NCBI RefSeq assembly: GCF_048571275.1
Contig: NZ_CP182357.1
Span: forward strand, 744,001-808,000
Direction of reading: 5' to 3'
DNA: 64,000 bases
Source: Marinarcus sediminis
GTDB taxonomy: Bacteria; Campylobacterota; Campylobacteria; Campylobacterales; Arcobacteraceae
Part shown: piece by piece, positions 52,162 through 60,523 of the stretch
Numbering within the stretch: the stretch's first letter is position 1
Layout: each line of letters begins with the position of its first letter
Translations under genes and position numbers: made by a program
The notes under the pieces: model-generated
The model's database searches: none
Told to the model about the DNA's origin: nothing
What the model saw: the letters and a program-made list of their open reading frames with translations, nothing else

Positions 52162-53550
52162 ATGTCATGTAAGGTAATGCCAAAAGAGCGTCAAGGGGTC
52201 ATAAATCCTATTTTTACTTGCCAACCAGCAGGAGCTCAATATGTGAGTATCGGGATAGAGGATTGTATAGGTGTCGTCCATGGCGGCCAAGGTTGTGTTA
52301 TGTTTGTGCGTATGACATTTGCACAACATTTTAAAGAAAATTTTGATATCGCTTCAACATCACTACATGAAGATAGTGCTGTCTTTGGTGGTGCTGGGCG
52401 CGTTGAGAAAGCAGTTGATGTCTTATTGATGCGTTATAAAAATGTCAAAGTTATACCTATTATTACAACATGTTCAACCGAGATTATTGGGGATGATGTT
52501 GAGGGAGTTATTAATAAACTTAATAATGGTATTTTGAAAGAAAAATTTGCAGATAGAGAAGTCCATCTTATCCCTATTCATACACCGAGCTTCAAAGGGA
52601 GCCAAGTCAGCGGTTATGATGTCGCTCTTGAAGCGATGATCAAATATTTTGCTACTAAAACTGAACCAAGCGAGAAAATCAATCTTTTTACAGGCTGGGT
52701 CAATCCAGGCGATGTTACGGAACTTAAAAGTCTCCTGAAAGAGATGGACATTGAAGCAACTGTGCTATTTGAAATTGAGGATTTTGATTCTCCACTTATG
52801 CCAGATGGTAAAACAGTATCACATGGAAGAACTACTATAGATGATATGCGTGGTACTGCAAACGCTAAAGCAACATTCGCTCTCAACCGATATGAGGGAG
52901 GTAAAGCAGCTAAATATCTTGAGAAAAAATTTAAAGTACCATCTATAGTTGGTCCTACGCCAATAGGCATTAGAAATACAGATATATTTTTGCAAAAATT
53001 GAGCGAAGTAACAGGGAAGCCTATCCCAGAATCTTTAGTAAAAAAAAGAGGAAAAGCAATTGACGCTATTACCGACCTTGCTCATATGTTTTTTGCCGAC
53101 AAAAAAGTAGCAATTTTTGGTCATCCAGATGTAGTATTAGGATTGGCTGAATTTTGTATCGATCTTTCGATGCAACCTGTGGTACTCCTTTTGGGTGATG
53201 ATAATAGTAAATATAAAGTTGATCCTCGAATTGAAAATCTCAAAAAGACAGCTGACTTTGATATGGAGATTATAACTAACGCTGATATGTGGGAGTTAGA
53301 AGATCGTATAAAAAACAAAGGTCTTAAACTCGACTTGATCTTTGGTCACTCAAAAGGTCGTTGGACGGCTATTGATAATAATATTCCTATGGTTCGTGTG
53401 GGTTATCCTACTTTTGACCGTGCGGGTCTCTATAGACATCCGATTGTAGGATATGAAGGTGCATTATGGTTAGCCGAACAGATTGCCAATACCCTCTTTA
53501 GCGATATGGAATACAAGCGTAACAAAGAGTGGTTACTTAATGTTTGGTAA
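52162..53550 (+). CDS. anfK: Iron-only nitrogenase beta subunit AnfK
   Basis: A 462-residue subunit sharing the P-cluster with AnfD. FTCQPAGAQYVSIGIEDCIG, VVHGGQGCVMFVRMTFAQHF, TTCSTEIIGDDVEGVI and IPIHTPSFKGSQVSGYDVAL carry the cysteines and switch regions. It is shorter than NifK, lacking the N-terminal extension, as expected for AnfK. It shares the elevated CGT codon use of anfD and anfG. A ribosome-binding GGAG lies 9 bases upstream. Confidence 0.94.
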   Translation: MSCKVMPKERQGVINPIFTCQPAGAQYVSIGIEDCIGVVHGGQGCVMFVRMTFAQHFKENFDIASTSLHEDSAVFGGAGRVEKAVDVLLMRYKNVKVIPIITTCSTEIIGDDVEGVINKLNNGILKEKFADREVHLIPIHTPSFKGSQVSGYDVALEAMIKYFATKTEPSEKINLFTGWVNPGDVTELKSLLKEMDIEATVLFEIEDFDSPLMPDGKTVSHGRTTIDDMRGTANAKATFALNRYEGGKAAKYLEKKFKVPSIVGPTPIGIRNTDIFLQKLSEVTGKPIPESLVKKRGKAIDAITDLAHMFFADKKVAIFGHPDVVLGLAEFCIDLSMQPVVLLLGDDNSKYKVDPRIENLKKTADFDMEIITNADMWELEDRIKNKGLKLDLIFGHSKGRWTAIDNNIPMVRVGYPTFDRAGLYRHPIVGYEGALWLAEQIANTLFSDMEYKRNKEWLLNVW

Positions 53551-53556
53551 GTAGAA

Positions 53557-54270
53557 ATGAGAATTCACTATTTACAGCATGTTCCATTTGAAAATCCAGG
53601 AAGCATCTTGGAGTGGGCGATAAAAAATGGACATACGCTTACAAGCACGCAGATGTACAAAGATGAGCCATTGCCTCAGCAAAAAGATTTTGATTGGCTC
53701 ATCGTTATGGGTGGCCCGATGAATATTTATGAAGAAGATATCTATCCGTGGCTTGCTGCGGAAAAGATATTTATAAAAGAGTCGATAACACACAAGAAAA
53801 TTTTAATGGGACTCTGTTTAGGTGGACAATTGATAGCGGATGTTTTAGGTGGAAAAGTAACTAAAAATCCGCATAAAGAGATAGGATGGTTTGGTGTTCG
53901 TTTGACGGAAATTGCAAAGTCATCACCGCTATTCTCATTTTTTCCACTAGAGCCTACGGTATTTCAATGGCATGGTGATACTTTTAGTATATTGCCAGAG
54001 GGCGCTGAGTTATTAGCCTCAAGCGATGCATGTGAACATCAAGCTTTTGTATATGATAAACGGGTTTTTGGGTTTCAATATCATCTGGAAAATACGAGAG
54101 AGATTATCGAAGGACTTGTAGAAAATTGTAGTGACGAAATCGTGCTGGACAGATACGTTCAAAGCACAGAAGACCTATTAGGACATCCTGAGTATATCAA
54201 GCAAGATAATGAATGGATGGAGATGTTTTTAACACGTCTTGAACAACTATATAATGAAGGAAAAATATAA
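53557..54270 (+). CDS. Class I glutamine amidotransferase-like protein in the anf operon
   Basis: A 237-residue single GATase1 domain. The catalytic cysteine is in MGLCLGGQLIADVLGG and the His/Glu pair in GFQYHLENT; VMGGPMNIYEEDIYPWL resembles GMP-synthase-like amidotransferases of unknown acceptor. It starts 6 bases after anfK and overlaps the next gene by 1 base, so it is co-expressed. It is not a known Anf component. Glutamine sensing or an amidation step is possible. Confidence 0.82.
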   Translation: MRIHYLQHVPFENPGSILEWAIKNGHTLTSTQMYKDEPLPQQKDFDWLIVMGGPMNIYEEDIYPWLAAEKIFIKESITHKKILMGLCLGGQLIADVLGGKVTKNPHKEIGWFGVRLTEIAKSSPLFSFFPLEPTVFQWHGDTFSILPEGAELLASSDACEHQAFVYDKRVFGFQYHLENTREIIEGLVENCSDEIVLDRYVQSTEDLLGHPEYIKQDNEWMEMFLTRLEQLYNEGKI

Positions 54271-54794
54271 TGAATCAGATTCGCTATAAGCAAAGAGTAT
54301 GTAATGACCAAGAAAAAATAGGGCTATTTTTGAGCAAAACTAGAGTAGGGGTGGTCTCGATGGTTGATGGTAATGTACCTTATGCTGTTCCAGTAAACTT
54401 CGTATGGAATGAAGGAAAAGTATATTTTCATGGAATGGGTTCTGGGAAAAAAGTAGATATTCTCTCAAAAAATAACCCTATTAGTTTCACAGTTTTTGAA
54501 GAGTATGGTACAGTTAGTGACCCTATGCCATGCAAAGCTGACACTGCATATATGAGTGTTATGATATTCGGTAATGCAAGAAAAGTTGAGGACTTTGAAG
54601 AGGCTGCTACCGCCTTGCAAAAAATACTCGATAAATACATGCCAGAGTTTTACAAAAATCCAATGTCAGCGTCACTTATGGAAAAATACAGATCAGGGCA
54701 CGACCAAAATCGTACTGCAGTATTTTGTATCTCTCCTGATGAGCTTACAGCAAAAGAAAATTATGCAGAACCTGAGCAGCTTTTTAAAATCTGA
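54270..54794 (+). CDS. PNPOx-fold FMN-binding protein (NimA-like)
   Basis: A 174-residue split-barrel protein. KTRVGVVSMVDGNVPYAVPV, NFVWNEGKVYFHGMGSGKKV and MSVMIFGNARKVEDFEEA fit the pyridoxamine-phosphate-oxidase-like family that binds FMN or haem. The exact reaction is unknown. It overlaps the amidotransferase gene and lies before the second nifW. It might fill the position of anfO, but it does not look like AnfO. Confidence 0.78.
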   Translation: MNQIRYKQRVCNDQEKIGLFLSKTRVGVVSMVDGNVPYAVPVNFVWNEGKVYFHGMGSGKKVDILSKNNPISFTVFEEYGTVSDPMPCKADTAYMSVMIFGNARKVEDFEEAATALQKILDKYMPEFYKNPMSASLMEKYRSGHDQNRTAVFCISPDELTAKENYAEPEQLFKI

Positions 54795-54812
54795 AAGATA
54801 TAGGAGGAGATA

Positions 54813-55151
54813 ATGCAAGGAAGTATGGCCGAATTCGAAAAAATTACTTGTGCAGAGGATTATTTCGAGTTTTTTAATATCAAATATGATGAAGAGATTC
54901 TGCGTACTAGCAGGTATCTTATTATGAGATTATTTGGAAACTTAGTTAAAGAGTTTACTGCAATAGATGATGAACAACGATTATCATTTTACCGCTTTAC
55001 CTTTTTGCAAGCATATGGTGATTTTGTGAATGGAACAAATCCAAGTGCCGAAGAAATTTGGAATCTTTATGAAAATGGTGGTGGATGTAGTTGCGGCACA
55101 TCTACTTGTTCCACTACTAAAGGGTGCAGTACAAAAGCAGAAAATATTTAA
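54813..55151 (+). CDS. nifW: Nitrogenase-stabilising protein NifW, copy 2
   Basis: A 112-residue NifW (ITCAEDYFEFFNIKYDEEIL, then FLQAYGDFVNGTNPSAEEIW), equal in length to copy 1. It ends in a cysteine-rich tail (GGGCSCGTSTCSTTKGC). The two copies differ through most of the sequence, so this is an old paralogue and probably dedicated to the iron-only enzyme. AGGAGG lies before the ATG. Confidence 0.82.
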   Translation: MQGSMAEFEKITCAEDYFEFFNIKYDEEILRTSRYLIMRLFGNLVKEFTAIDDEQRLSFYRFTFLQAYGDFVNGTNPSAEEIWNLYENGGGCSCGTSTCSTTKGCSTKAENI

Positions 55152-55210
55152 GTTACAAATAAATTGCTAAAGTTTGTTTGATTTTAAGTAGTGATGAAAG
55201 GAAATTTGAT

Positions 55211-56551
55211 ATGGCAATTAAACTAACTTTGAAAGATATATATGGTGAAGAATCTTGTGCAAAAAGCAGAAGTACCAAGAGAGTAACATGCGAAAAGCCA
55301 GAACCAGGAAGTAGTGCAAATAAATGTGCATTTCAGGGGGCTCAATTTTCTTTAATGCCTTTTACAGATTGCGTACATATAGTTCATGCACCAGCTACAT
55401 GTTCCAATGCTGCCTTTCACCTTATAGATAAAGACTATAGCAACCCATTTAAGCGGATATTTACAACGGATATGGGGTTAAATGATCTCATATTTGGGTG
55501 TGAAGAAAAATTGCGCAAAGGGATAGATTATGTATATAAGCAATACGCTCCAAAAGGGATATTTATCTATACTACTTGTGTTAGCGCTCTTATCGGCGAA
55601 GATATAAATGCGATAATACATGAAAAAGAGCAAGAGCTTCATATACCGATTATACCAGTTCATGCACCTGGCTTTATCGGAAATGAACAATTTGGAAGCA
55701 AGATTGCTGCTCTCTCTCTGCTTGAAAAGATTGGTACTCGTGAACCTTCTGTCGTTACACCATATGATATTAATTTAATTGGTGAATATAATATGCTTGA
55801 TGATATGCAAGAGTATACCCGCTTGTTGGAAAAGCTTAATATCAGAGTTTTAAGTACTTTTAGTGCAGGAGGGTCTTTGGAAAATATCTTTTATGCCCAT
55901 AGAGCAAAACTAAATGTCTTAATCTCTTCAAATTCGCTCATCACCTTTGCGCGTAAGATGAAAGAGAGATGGGCTATTCCATGGGTAAATGTGACTTTGA
56001 ATGGCAAGCGAGATACTTCGGATGCATTGCGTGCTATTGCTCAGGAGTTTAAAGATCCCCTTTTGATTAAGAAGACCGAAGAGGTCATCTTTCAAGAAGA
56101 ACAAAAACTGCAAAAAGTATTGTTGCCTATTCAAGAAAAACTCAAAAATAAAAAAGCAATATTAAATGTAGAGGGTGAAAAATGTTGGAAATTTATTCCA
56201 CTACTGATAGATTCTGGCATTAAACTTATAGCAACATCGGTGGACAAATCAGATGACAGTGATACAGAAAAAGCTGAAAGCTATCTGGTGCATAGCTCTT
56301 TTTTTATGAGTGATCCTAAGCTTATGCAAGAGCATATCATCAATACATACGATATTGATATTTTGCTGAGTGAGAGAAAAAACAGATCTATTGCTTTAAA
56401 AAATAAGATTTCATTTTTTGATACAGATATAGTAAAAGAGAGAAGTTATATCTCTTATCAAGGAAGCATTAATTTTGCAAATGACTTATTAAAAGTAATA
56501 AGCAATCCTGTGTTTGACGCAATAAATAAAAAAGAGGTTTCATGGATGTAA
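55211..56551 (+). CDS. nifE: NifE-like scaffold protein, copy 2
   Basis: A 446-residue NifE. NKCAFQGAQFS, HAPATCSNAAFH and TTCVSALIGED supply the NifEN cluster cysteines. The cofactor-anchoring position, Cys in NifE copy 1 (NVIVCAKSL), is Ser here (NVLISSNSL). I chose the ATG at 55211, with GGAAA upstream. It overlaps nifN copy 2 by 10 bases. It probably matures the FeFe-cofactor, with an altered attachment site. Confidence 0.87.
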   Translation: MAIKLTLKDIYGEESCAKSRSTKRVTCEKPEPGSSANKCAFQGAQFSLMPFTDCVHIVHAPATCSNAAFHLIDKDYSNPFKRIFTTDMGLNDLIFGCEEKLRKGIDYVYKQYAPKGIFIYTTCVSALIGEDINAIIHEKEQELHIPIIPVHAPGFIGNEQFGSKIAALSLLEKIGTREPSVVTPYDINLIGEYNMLDDMQEYTRLLEKLNIRVLSTFSAGGSLENIFYAHRAKLNVLISSNSLITFARKMKERWAIPWVNVTLNGKRDTSDALRAIAQEFKDPLLIKKTEEVIFQEEQKLQKVLLPIQEKLKNKKAILNVEGEKCWKFIPLLIDSGIKLIATSVDKSDDSDTEKAESYLVHSSFFMSDPKLMQEHIINTYDIDILLSERKNRSIALKNKISFFDTDIVKERSYISYQGSINFANDLLKVISNPVFDAINKKEVSWM

Positions 56552-57795
56552 TAAAAAAACCTTTAATGGTAAATTCATTTAAACTTTCACAGCCTATGGG
56601 CGCTGCTTTGGCATTTATGGGTATTAAAAATTGTTTGCCATTGATGCATGGCGCACAAGGATGTGCAAGTTTTACAAAAGAATTTCTCATAAATCATTTT
56701 AATAAACCCATGATAATTTATACTACTTCCGTTAATGATGTAAGTACAGTACTTGATGGTGGCGATTTTGGAATAAAAACAGCAGTAGCAAATATTATAA
56801 AAAATGCTACTCCTGAGTTAATAGGCATATTTTCTACTGGATTGACTGAAACAAAAGGAGATGATTTAAAAGGCATTGCATCTGTTTTGGAGGTACCATG
56901 TGTTTGGCTTAACACTCCAGATTTCGAAGGTTCTTTTGAAAGCGGATGGGCAGACTGTGTATCGGCTCTCATAGAACAATTGAGTAGCGAAAACAAAATA
57001 TGCAAAAAGGGTAAAATACTTTTATTGCCCAATGTATCAATTGGAGTTTTAGAGTTAGAAAATATTAAACAGTTTGTTCAAAAATTTGGTTTTGAAGAAA
57101 TAATATCTATTCCTGATATTGCAAGTGCATTTGATAGATTAAATGGTGAGATGGATGAGTTTATGAGTAGCAAAGGAGTATCCATAGAAGAGATTAAAAA
57201 TATTGCAAATGCTGATGTTGCACTTGCTTTTGGGACTTCTATGAAAGATACATTTACAACTTTAAAATCAAAGAATCCAAATATTAAAACTGCTTTTATC
57301 CCATCACTTGGTGGTTTAGAAGCGAATGACTTTCTTGTAGAACAGTTGATACAATTTGGATATACGCCCAATGATGTTATCAAAAAATGGAGACAAAGAC
57401 TAAAGGATGCACTCTTGGATACTTGTTATCTTATGGGAAACACCAAATTCTTAATTGCATTAGAACCAGACCAATCATTTACTTTAGCAAATATTCTTGA
57501 GGAAGTCGGCGCAGATATAGAAATTGTTACTACACATAAAACATCTAATCACGCTTATTCAAAGAGTCAAATTATGGTCGGAGATATGGAGAATGTAATA
57601 GAAAAAATGGAACATTGCGATGTTGTTATATCCAATGATCATTTGTTTTTAACTGCTGGCATAAAACATAAAGTATTTATCCCACGAGGTTTTCCTATTT
57701 TTAAAACAATGGGAAATATTTATAAAAGCGATATATTGTATGAAGGCTCAACAATGTTTTTATATGAATGCGCTAATTATCTCAATTATAAATAA
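56542..57795 (+). CDS. nifN: NifN-like scaffold protein, copy 2
   Basis: A 417-residue NifN (KLSQPMGAALAFMGIKNCLP, HGAQGCASFTKEFLINHF, FSTGLTETKGDDLKGIAS, NTPDFEGSFESGW). It retains the cluster cysteines of copy 1 but is diverged. It overlaps nifE copy 2, so the pair makes one translationally coupled NifEN unit, supposedly for the Fe-only enzyme. Confidence 0.88.
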   Translation: MDVIKKPLMVNSFKLSQPMGAALAFMGIKNCLPLMHGAQGCASFTKEFLINHFNKPMIIYTTSVNDVSTVLDGGDFGIKTAVANIIKNATPELIGIFSTGLTETKGDDLKGIASVLEVPCVWLNTPDFEGSFESGWADCVSALIEQLSSENKICKKGKILLLPNVSIGVLELENIKQFVQKFGFEEIISIPDIASAFDRLNGEMDEFMSSKGVSIEEIKNIANADVALAFGTSMKDTFTTLKSKNPNIKTAFIPSLGGLEANDFLVEQLIQFGYTPNDVIKKWRQRLKDALLDTCYLMGNTKFLIALEPDQSFTLANILEEVGADIEIVTTHKTSNHAYSKSQIMVGDMENVIEKMEHCDVVISNDHLFLTAGIKHKVFIPRGFPIFKTMGNIYKSDILYEGSTMFLYECANYLNYK

Positions 57796-57810
57796 AAAAG
57801 GAAAGATAAG

Positions 57811-58251
57811 ATGAAAAATCTAGAATATACACTTATTAAATTAGCTCAAGAGGAAAGCCTACAAGAGTTTCCACTTAAAGAACCTTTGGTCTGGGACTCA
57901 AAACGCTTTGAAGTTACACGATATAACGACTATATGCCAATGTGTGATCCTGATCGTTTTTTTAAAGAAGAACAAGGTTATTTTATGACGGATGGCTGCA
58001 GTACGGAATTTTATATCGACGATAGGGTTCGATGCTCTATATTTTATGATAGGTTAACAATCATCAATGAAGGTCATACTGTAGAATCATTTGATGATCC
58101 ACTAAGGTTCTTGCGTAAGATAGCCAATCAGAAATTTGTAGAAATTTGGGATGATGAAGATGAACAAAAAAATATTGATATGGTTAAAAGAATGGCAATG
58201 ATAATTGCAAAGAAGATTGAAGAAGATGATCTTTTGGACAACGAATCATGA
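57811..58251 (+). CDS. Unknown anf-operon protein (146 residues)
   Basis: A soluble, acidic protein with AAAGGA before the ATG. WDSKRFEVTRYNDYMPMCDP, DRFFKEEQGYFMTDGCSTEF and FYIDDRVRCSIFYDRLTIIN are its clearest blocks. Three cysteines are present. I recognise no family. It lies 15 bases after nifN copy 2 and before another unknown gene. Confidence 0.7.
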   Translation: MKNLEYTLIKLAQEESLQEFPLKEPLVWDSKRFEVTRYNDYMPMCDPDRFFKEEQGYFMTDGCSTEFYIDDRVRCSIFYDRLTIINEGHTVESFDDPLRFLRKIANQKFVEIWDDEDEQKNIDMVKRMAMIIAKKIEEDDLLDNES

Positions 58252-58308
58252 TAATTTCTTTTATTTTTTCCAAAGAAGAGTAAATAATTTTAAAATAAAG
58301 GGTATAAA

Positions 58309-58668
58309 ATGGCTCTAGATATTGCCGATAAAGTTTTGATTGATTTTTCAATGAAACGGTTTTATAATAATAATGTAAAAAATCAAACTGACAATAAAAT
58401 GCAAGGTTTAGCCGATATGGCAAAAGAGTTAAACCAAGTTTTTGCAACAAAAGAGAGAGAAGCCTTAGTCAAAAAATATGCAGTTATTAAACTATTCTTA
58501 TTTAATGAAAATATTCTTCTTCAAAACTATGATTTAGATTTCTCAAAAAAAGAGATTAGACAAAAATGTGATCAAGTGAAGGTACTTGATATAAGAGAAA
58601 TATACGGAGAGTTAAATGAAAGTCTAAAATGTATTGGTAGCAATATGAAAGTTTTTAAAACAACATAG
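58309..58668 (+). CDS. Unknown anf-operon protein (119 residues)
   Basis: A helical protein (DIADKVLIDFSMKRFYNNNV, then LADMAKELNQVFATKEREAL), one cysteine pair far apart (KCDQV, KCIGS), no membrane segment. Not recognised. It precedes glyA by 133 bases, within which a possible stem pairs GTATTTTACC and GGTAAAACAC. Confidence 0.65.
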   Translation: MALDIADKVLIDFSMKRFYNNNVKNQTDNKMQGLADMAKELNQVFATKEREALVKKYAVIKLFLFNENILLQNYDLDFSKKEIRQKCDQVKVLDIREIYGELNESLKCIGSNMKVFKTT

Positions 58669-58801
58669 ATATTGACGCAGTATTAATGGTATTTTACCAT
58701 CTCTAGTGATGAAACCATTGTAGGTAAAACACAAAGATGAATAAAATTTATTTTTGAGCACTTTTTATAAAAAGTAGAAAATTTAATAATAGGAAAAAAA
58801 T

Positions 58802-60064
58802 ATGGCATTTATTGAGGAACAAACTTTAGCACAAGCTGATTCAGTGGTTTGGGGAATGATTGAGAATGAATTAGAGAGACAAACAACACATTTAGAAATG
58901 ATAGCCAGTGAAAACTTCACGAGTCCAGCTGTTATGCAAGCTATGGGAAGTGTATTTACAAATAAATATGCGGAAGGGTATCCCTACAAAAGGTATTACA
59001 GTGGATGTGAATTTGCTGATCAAGTAGAACAACTTGCTATTGATCGAGTTTGTAAAATATTTGGGTGTAGTTTTGCAAATGTTCAACCACATTCTGGAAG
59101 CCAAGCAAATGGTGCCGTTTACGCTGCACTTTTACAAGCTGGCGACAAAATTTTAGGGATGGATTTAAGTCACGGTGGACACTTGACACACGGCGCTAAA
59201 CCAAACTTTTCTGGCAAAAACTACAATTCATTTACTTATGGTGTAGAACTTGACGGAAGAATTAATTACGATAGAGTAGCGGATATTGCAAGTATTGTAA
59301 AACCAAAAATTATAGTTTGTGGTGCCTCAGCATATGCAAGAGAGATTGATTTTAAAAGGTTTAAAGAAATAGCAGATAGTGTTGGTGCGATTTTATTTGC
59401 TGACATTGCACACATTGCTGGACTTGTAGCAGCAGGCGAGCATATGAGCCCATTTTCATACGCCGATGTTGTAACATCCACAACACACAAAACATTAAGG
59501 GGTCCAAGAGGTGGAATCATTATGACAAATAATGAGGATATTGCTAAGAAAATCAATAGTGCAATTTTTCCAGGGATTCAAGGTGGCCCACTTATCAATG
59601 TAATAGCTGCAAAAGCAGTAGCATTTGGTGAAATACTAAAACCACAATGGAAAGAATACGCCAAGCAAATAAAAGCAAACGCTGAAACGCTGGCGAGAGT
59701 TTTAATAGCACGGGGTTTTGAACTTGTAAGTGGTGGAACAGATAATCACCTTGTATTATTATCCTTTATCAATAAAGATTTTAGTGGGAAAGATGCAGAT
59801 AGAGCTTTGGAGAATACTGGAATTACCGTTAATAAGAATATAGTCCCAGGTGAAACGAGAAGTCCTTTTATAACAAGTGGGATCAGAATAGGAAGCCCAG
59901 CACTTACAACTTGTGGGATGAAAGAAAAGGAGTTTGAATTTATTGGAAATAAAATTGCCGATATATTAAGTGACATTAACAATACCCAGCTTCAAATTCA
60001 AATCAAAGCTGAATTAAAAGAGCTTGCACAAAAATTTGTCGTTTATTCAAAAAGTACATATTAG
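58802..60064 (+). CDS. glyA: Serine hydroxymethyltransferase
   Basis: A 420-residue PLP enzyme interconverting serine and glycine with tetrahydrofolate. The PLP lysine lies in VTSTTHKTLRGPRGG; TNKYAEGYPYKRYYSGCEFA, VQPHSGSQANGAVY and DIAHIAGLVAAGEH are standard. It is complete and normal in length. As the last gene of the anf block it may be an extra copy, supplying one-carbon units or serine; whether another glyA exists is not visible. Confidence 0.95.
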   Translation: MAFIEEQTLAQADSVVWGMIENELERQTTHLEMIASENFTSPAVMQAMGSVFTNKYAEGYPYKRYYSGCEFADQVEQLAIDRVCKIFGCSFANVQPHSGSQANGAVYAALLQAGDKILGMDLSHGGHLTHGAKPNFSGKNYNSFTYGVELDGRINYDRVADIASIVKPKIIVCGASAYAREIDFKRFKEIADSVGAILFADIAHIAGLVAAGEHMSPFSYADVVTSTTHKTLRGPRGGIIMTNNEDIAKKINSAIFPGIQGGPLINVIAAKAVAFGEILKPQWKEYAKQIKANAETLARVLIARGFELVSGGTDNHLVLLSFINKDFSGKDADRALENTGITVNKNIVPGETRSPFITSGIRIGSPALTTCGMKEKEFEFIGNKIADILSDINNTQLQIQIKAELKELAQKFVVYSKSTY

Positions 60065-60086
60065 TTTATTACTCTACTAATAAACT
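60063..60086 (+). terminator. Hairpin after glyA
   Basis: AGTTTATTA and TAATAAACT form a perfect 9-base stem around CTCTAC directly at the glyA stop. The T run after it is short, so terminator strength is uncertain. Confidence 0.6.
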
Positions 60087-60182
60087 GAAGTCTAATAGGC
60101 TATATACAAGTATTTAAAGAGCAGATATCATTAGATATTTTTTCTATGATAGATTTTCTACGGAACACCATATTCCTTGAAG

Positions 60183-60228
60183 TCTCTTTATTTATTCGTT
60201 GTCCACAATATTTTTGCCTCTTTTTGCA
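60183..60228 (-). pseudogene. Truncated 5' remnant of the DsrE-like gene
   Basis: Reading leftward from an ATG at 60228 with an AAAGGA-like site, the codons give MQKEAKILWTTNK followed by stop. The full-length gene at 48437 begins MKKEAKILWTSNNK. The rest of the gene is absent. It marks the left end of the duplicated nifH segment. Confidence 0.8.
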
Positions 60229-60310
60229 TGGGAAATCCTTTTGCTATTTACAAAAGTATAGCAACAATTTGTACATAAATACAAAATTGTAAGTACCTTA
60301 CAAACATAAA

Positions 60311-60435
60311 ATTGACAAAAATATACAAGGAATTACATAAATGGAATTAAGATAAAAATTATCCTATTTTAGGGGTTTTGCGAATTCTTTAAAAAAATTA
60401 TCCCTAGATTTAGGGGTTTGTTAAAAAAAATCAAA
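60311..60435 (+). promoter_or_regulatory. Conserved upstream region of nifH copy 2
   Basis: Almost identical to 48533-48658, including both TTTAGGGGTTT repeats and the ATCCCTAGATTTAGGGG inverted repeat. It was duplicated with nifH. Confidence 0.5.
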
Positions 60436-60467
60436 AATTTTTTATTTTTTTTCGTTTTTTTTCTCTT

Positions 60468-60485
60468 GTGGAACACTATATGCAA
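60468..60485 (+). promoter_or_regulatory. Sigma-54 promoter of nifHDK
   Basis: TGTGGAACACTATATGCA has GG at 60470-60471 and GC at 60482-60483. It is the same core as copy 1 with a differing run of T residues just upstream. Confidence 0.9.
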
Positions 60486-60523
60486 TTTACATTTACGTAA
60501 TTAAACAATCAAAAGGAGATTAT

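Noticed and set aside
50214..53550. Vanadium nitrogenase (vnfDGK)
   Set aside because: The N-terminus MPYFEFESSKCIPERK and HVIGTPMKDVIHISHGP match AnfD, not the VnfD pattern (ERGCAFCGAKLVIGG, IQMIHGPLGC).
58669..58801. Riboswitch upstream of glyA
   Set aside because: One possible stem is seen, but no known riboswitch core could be recognised.
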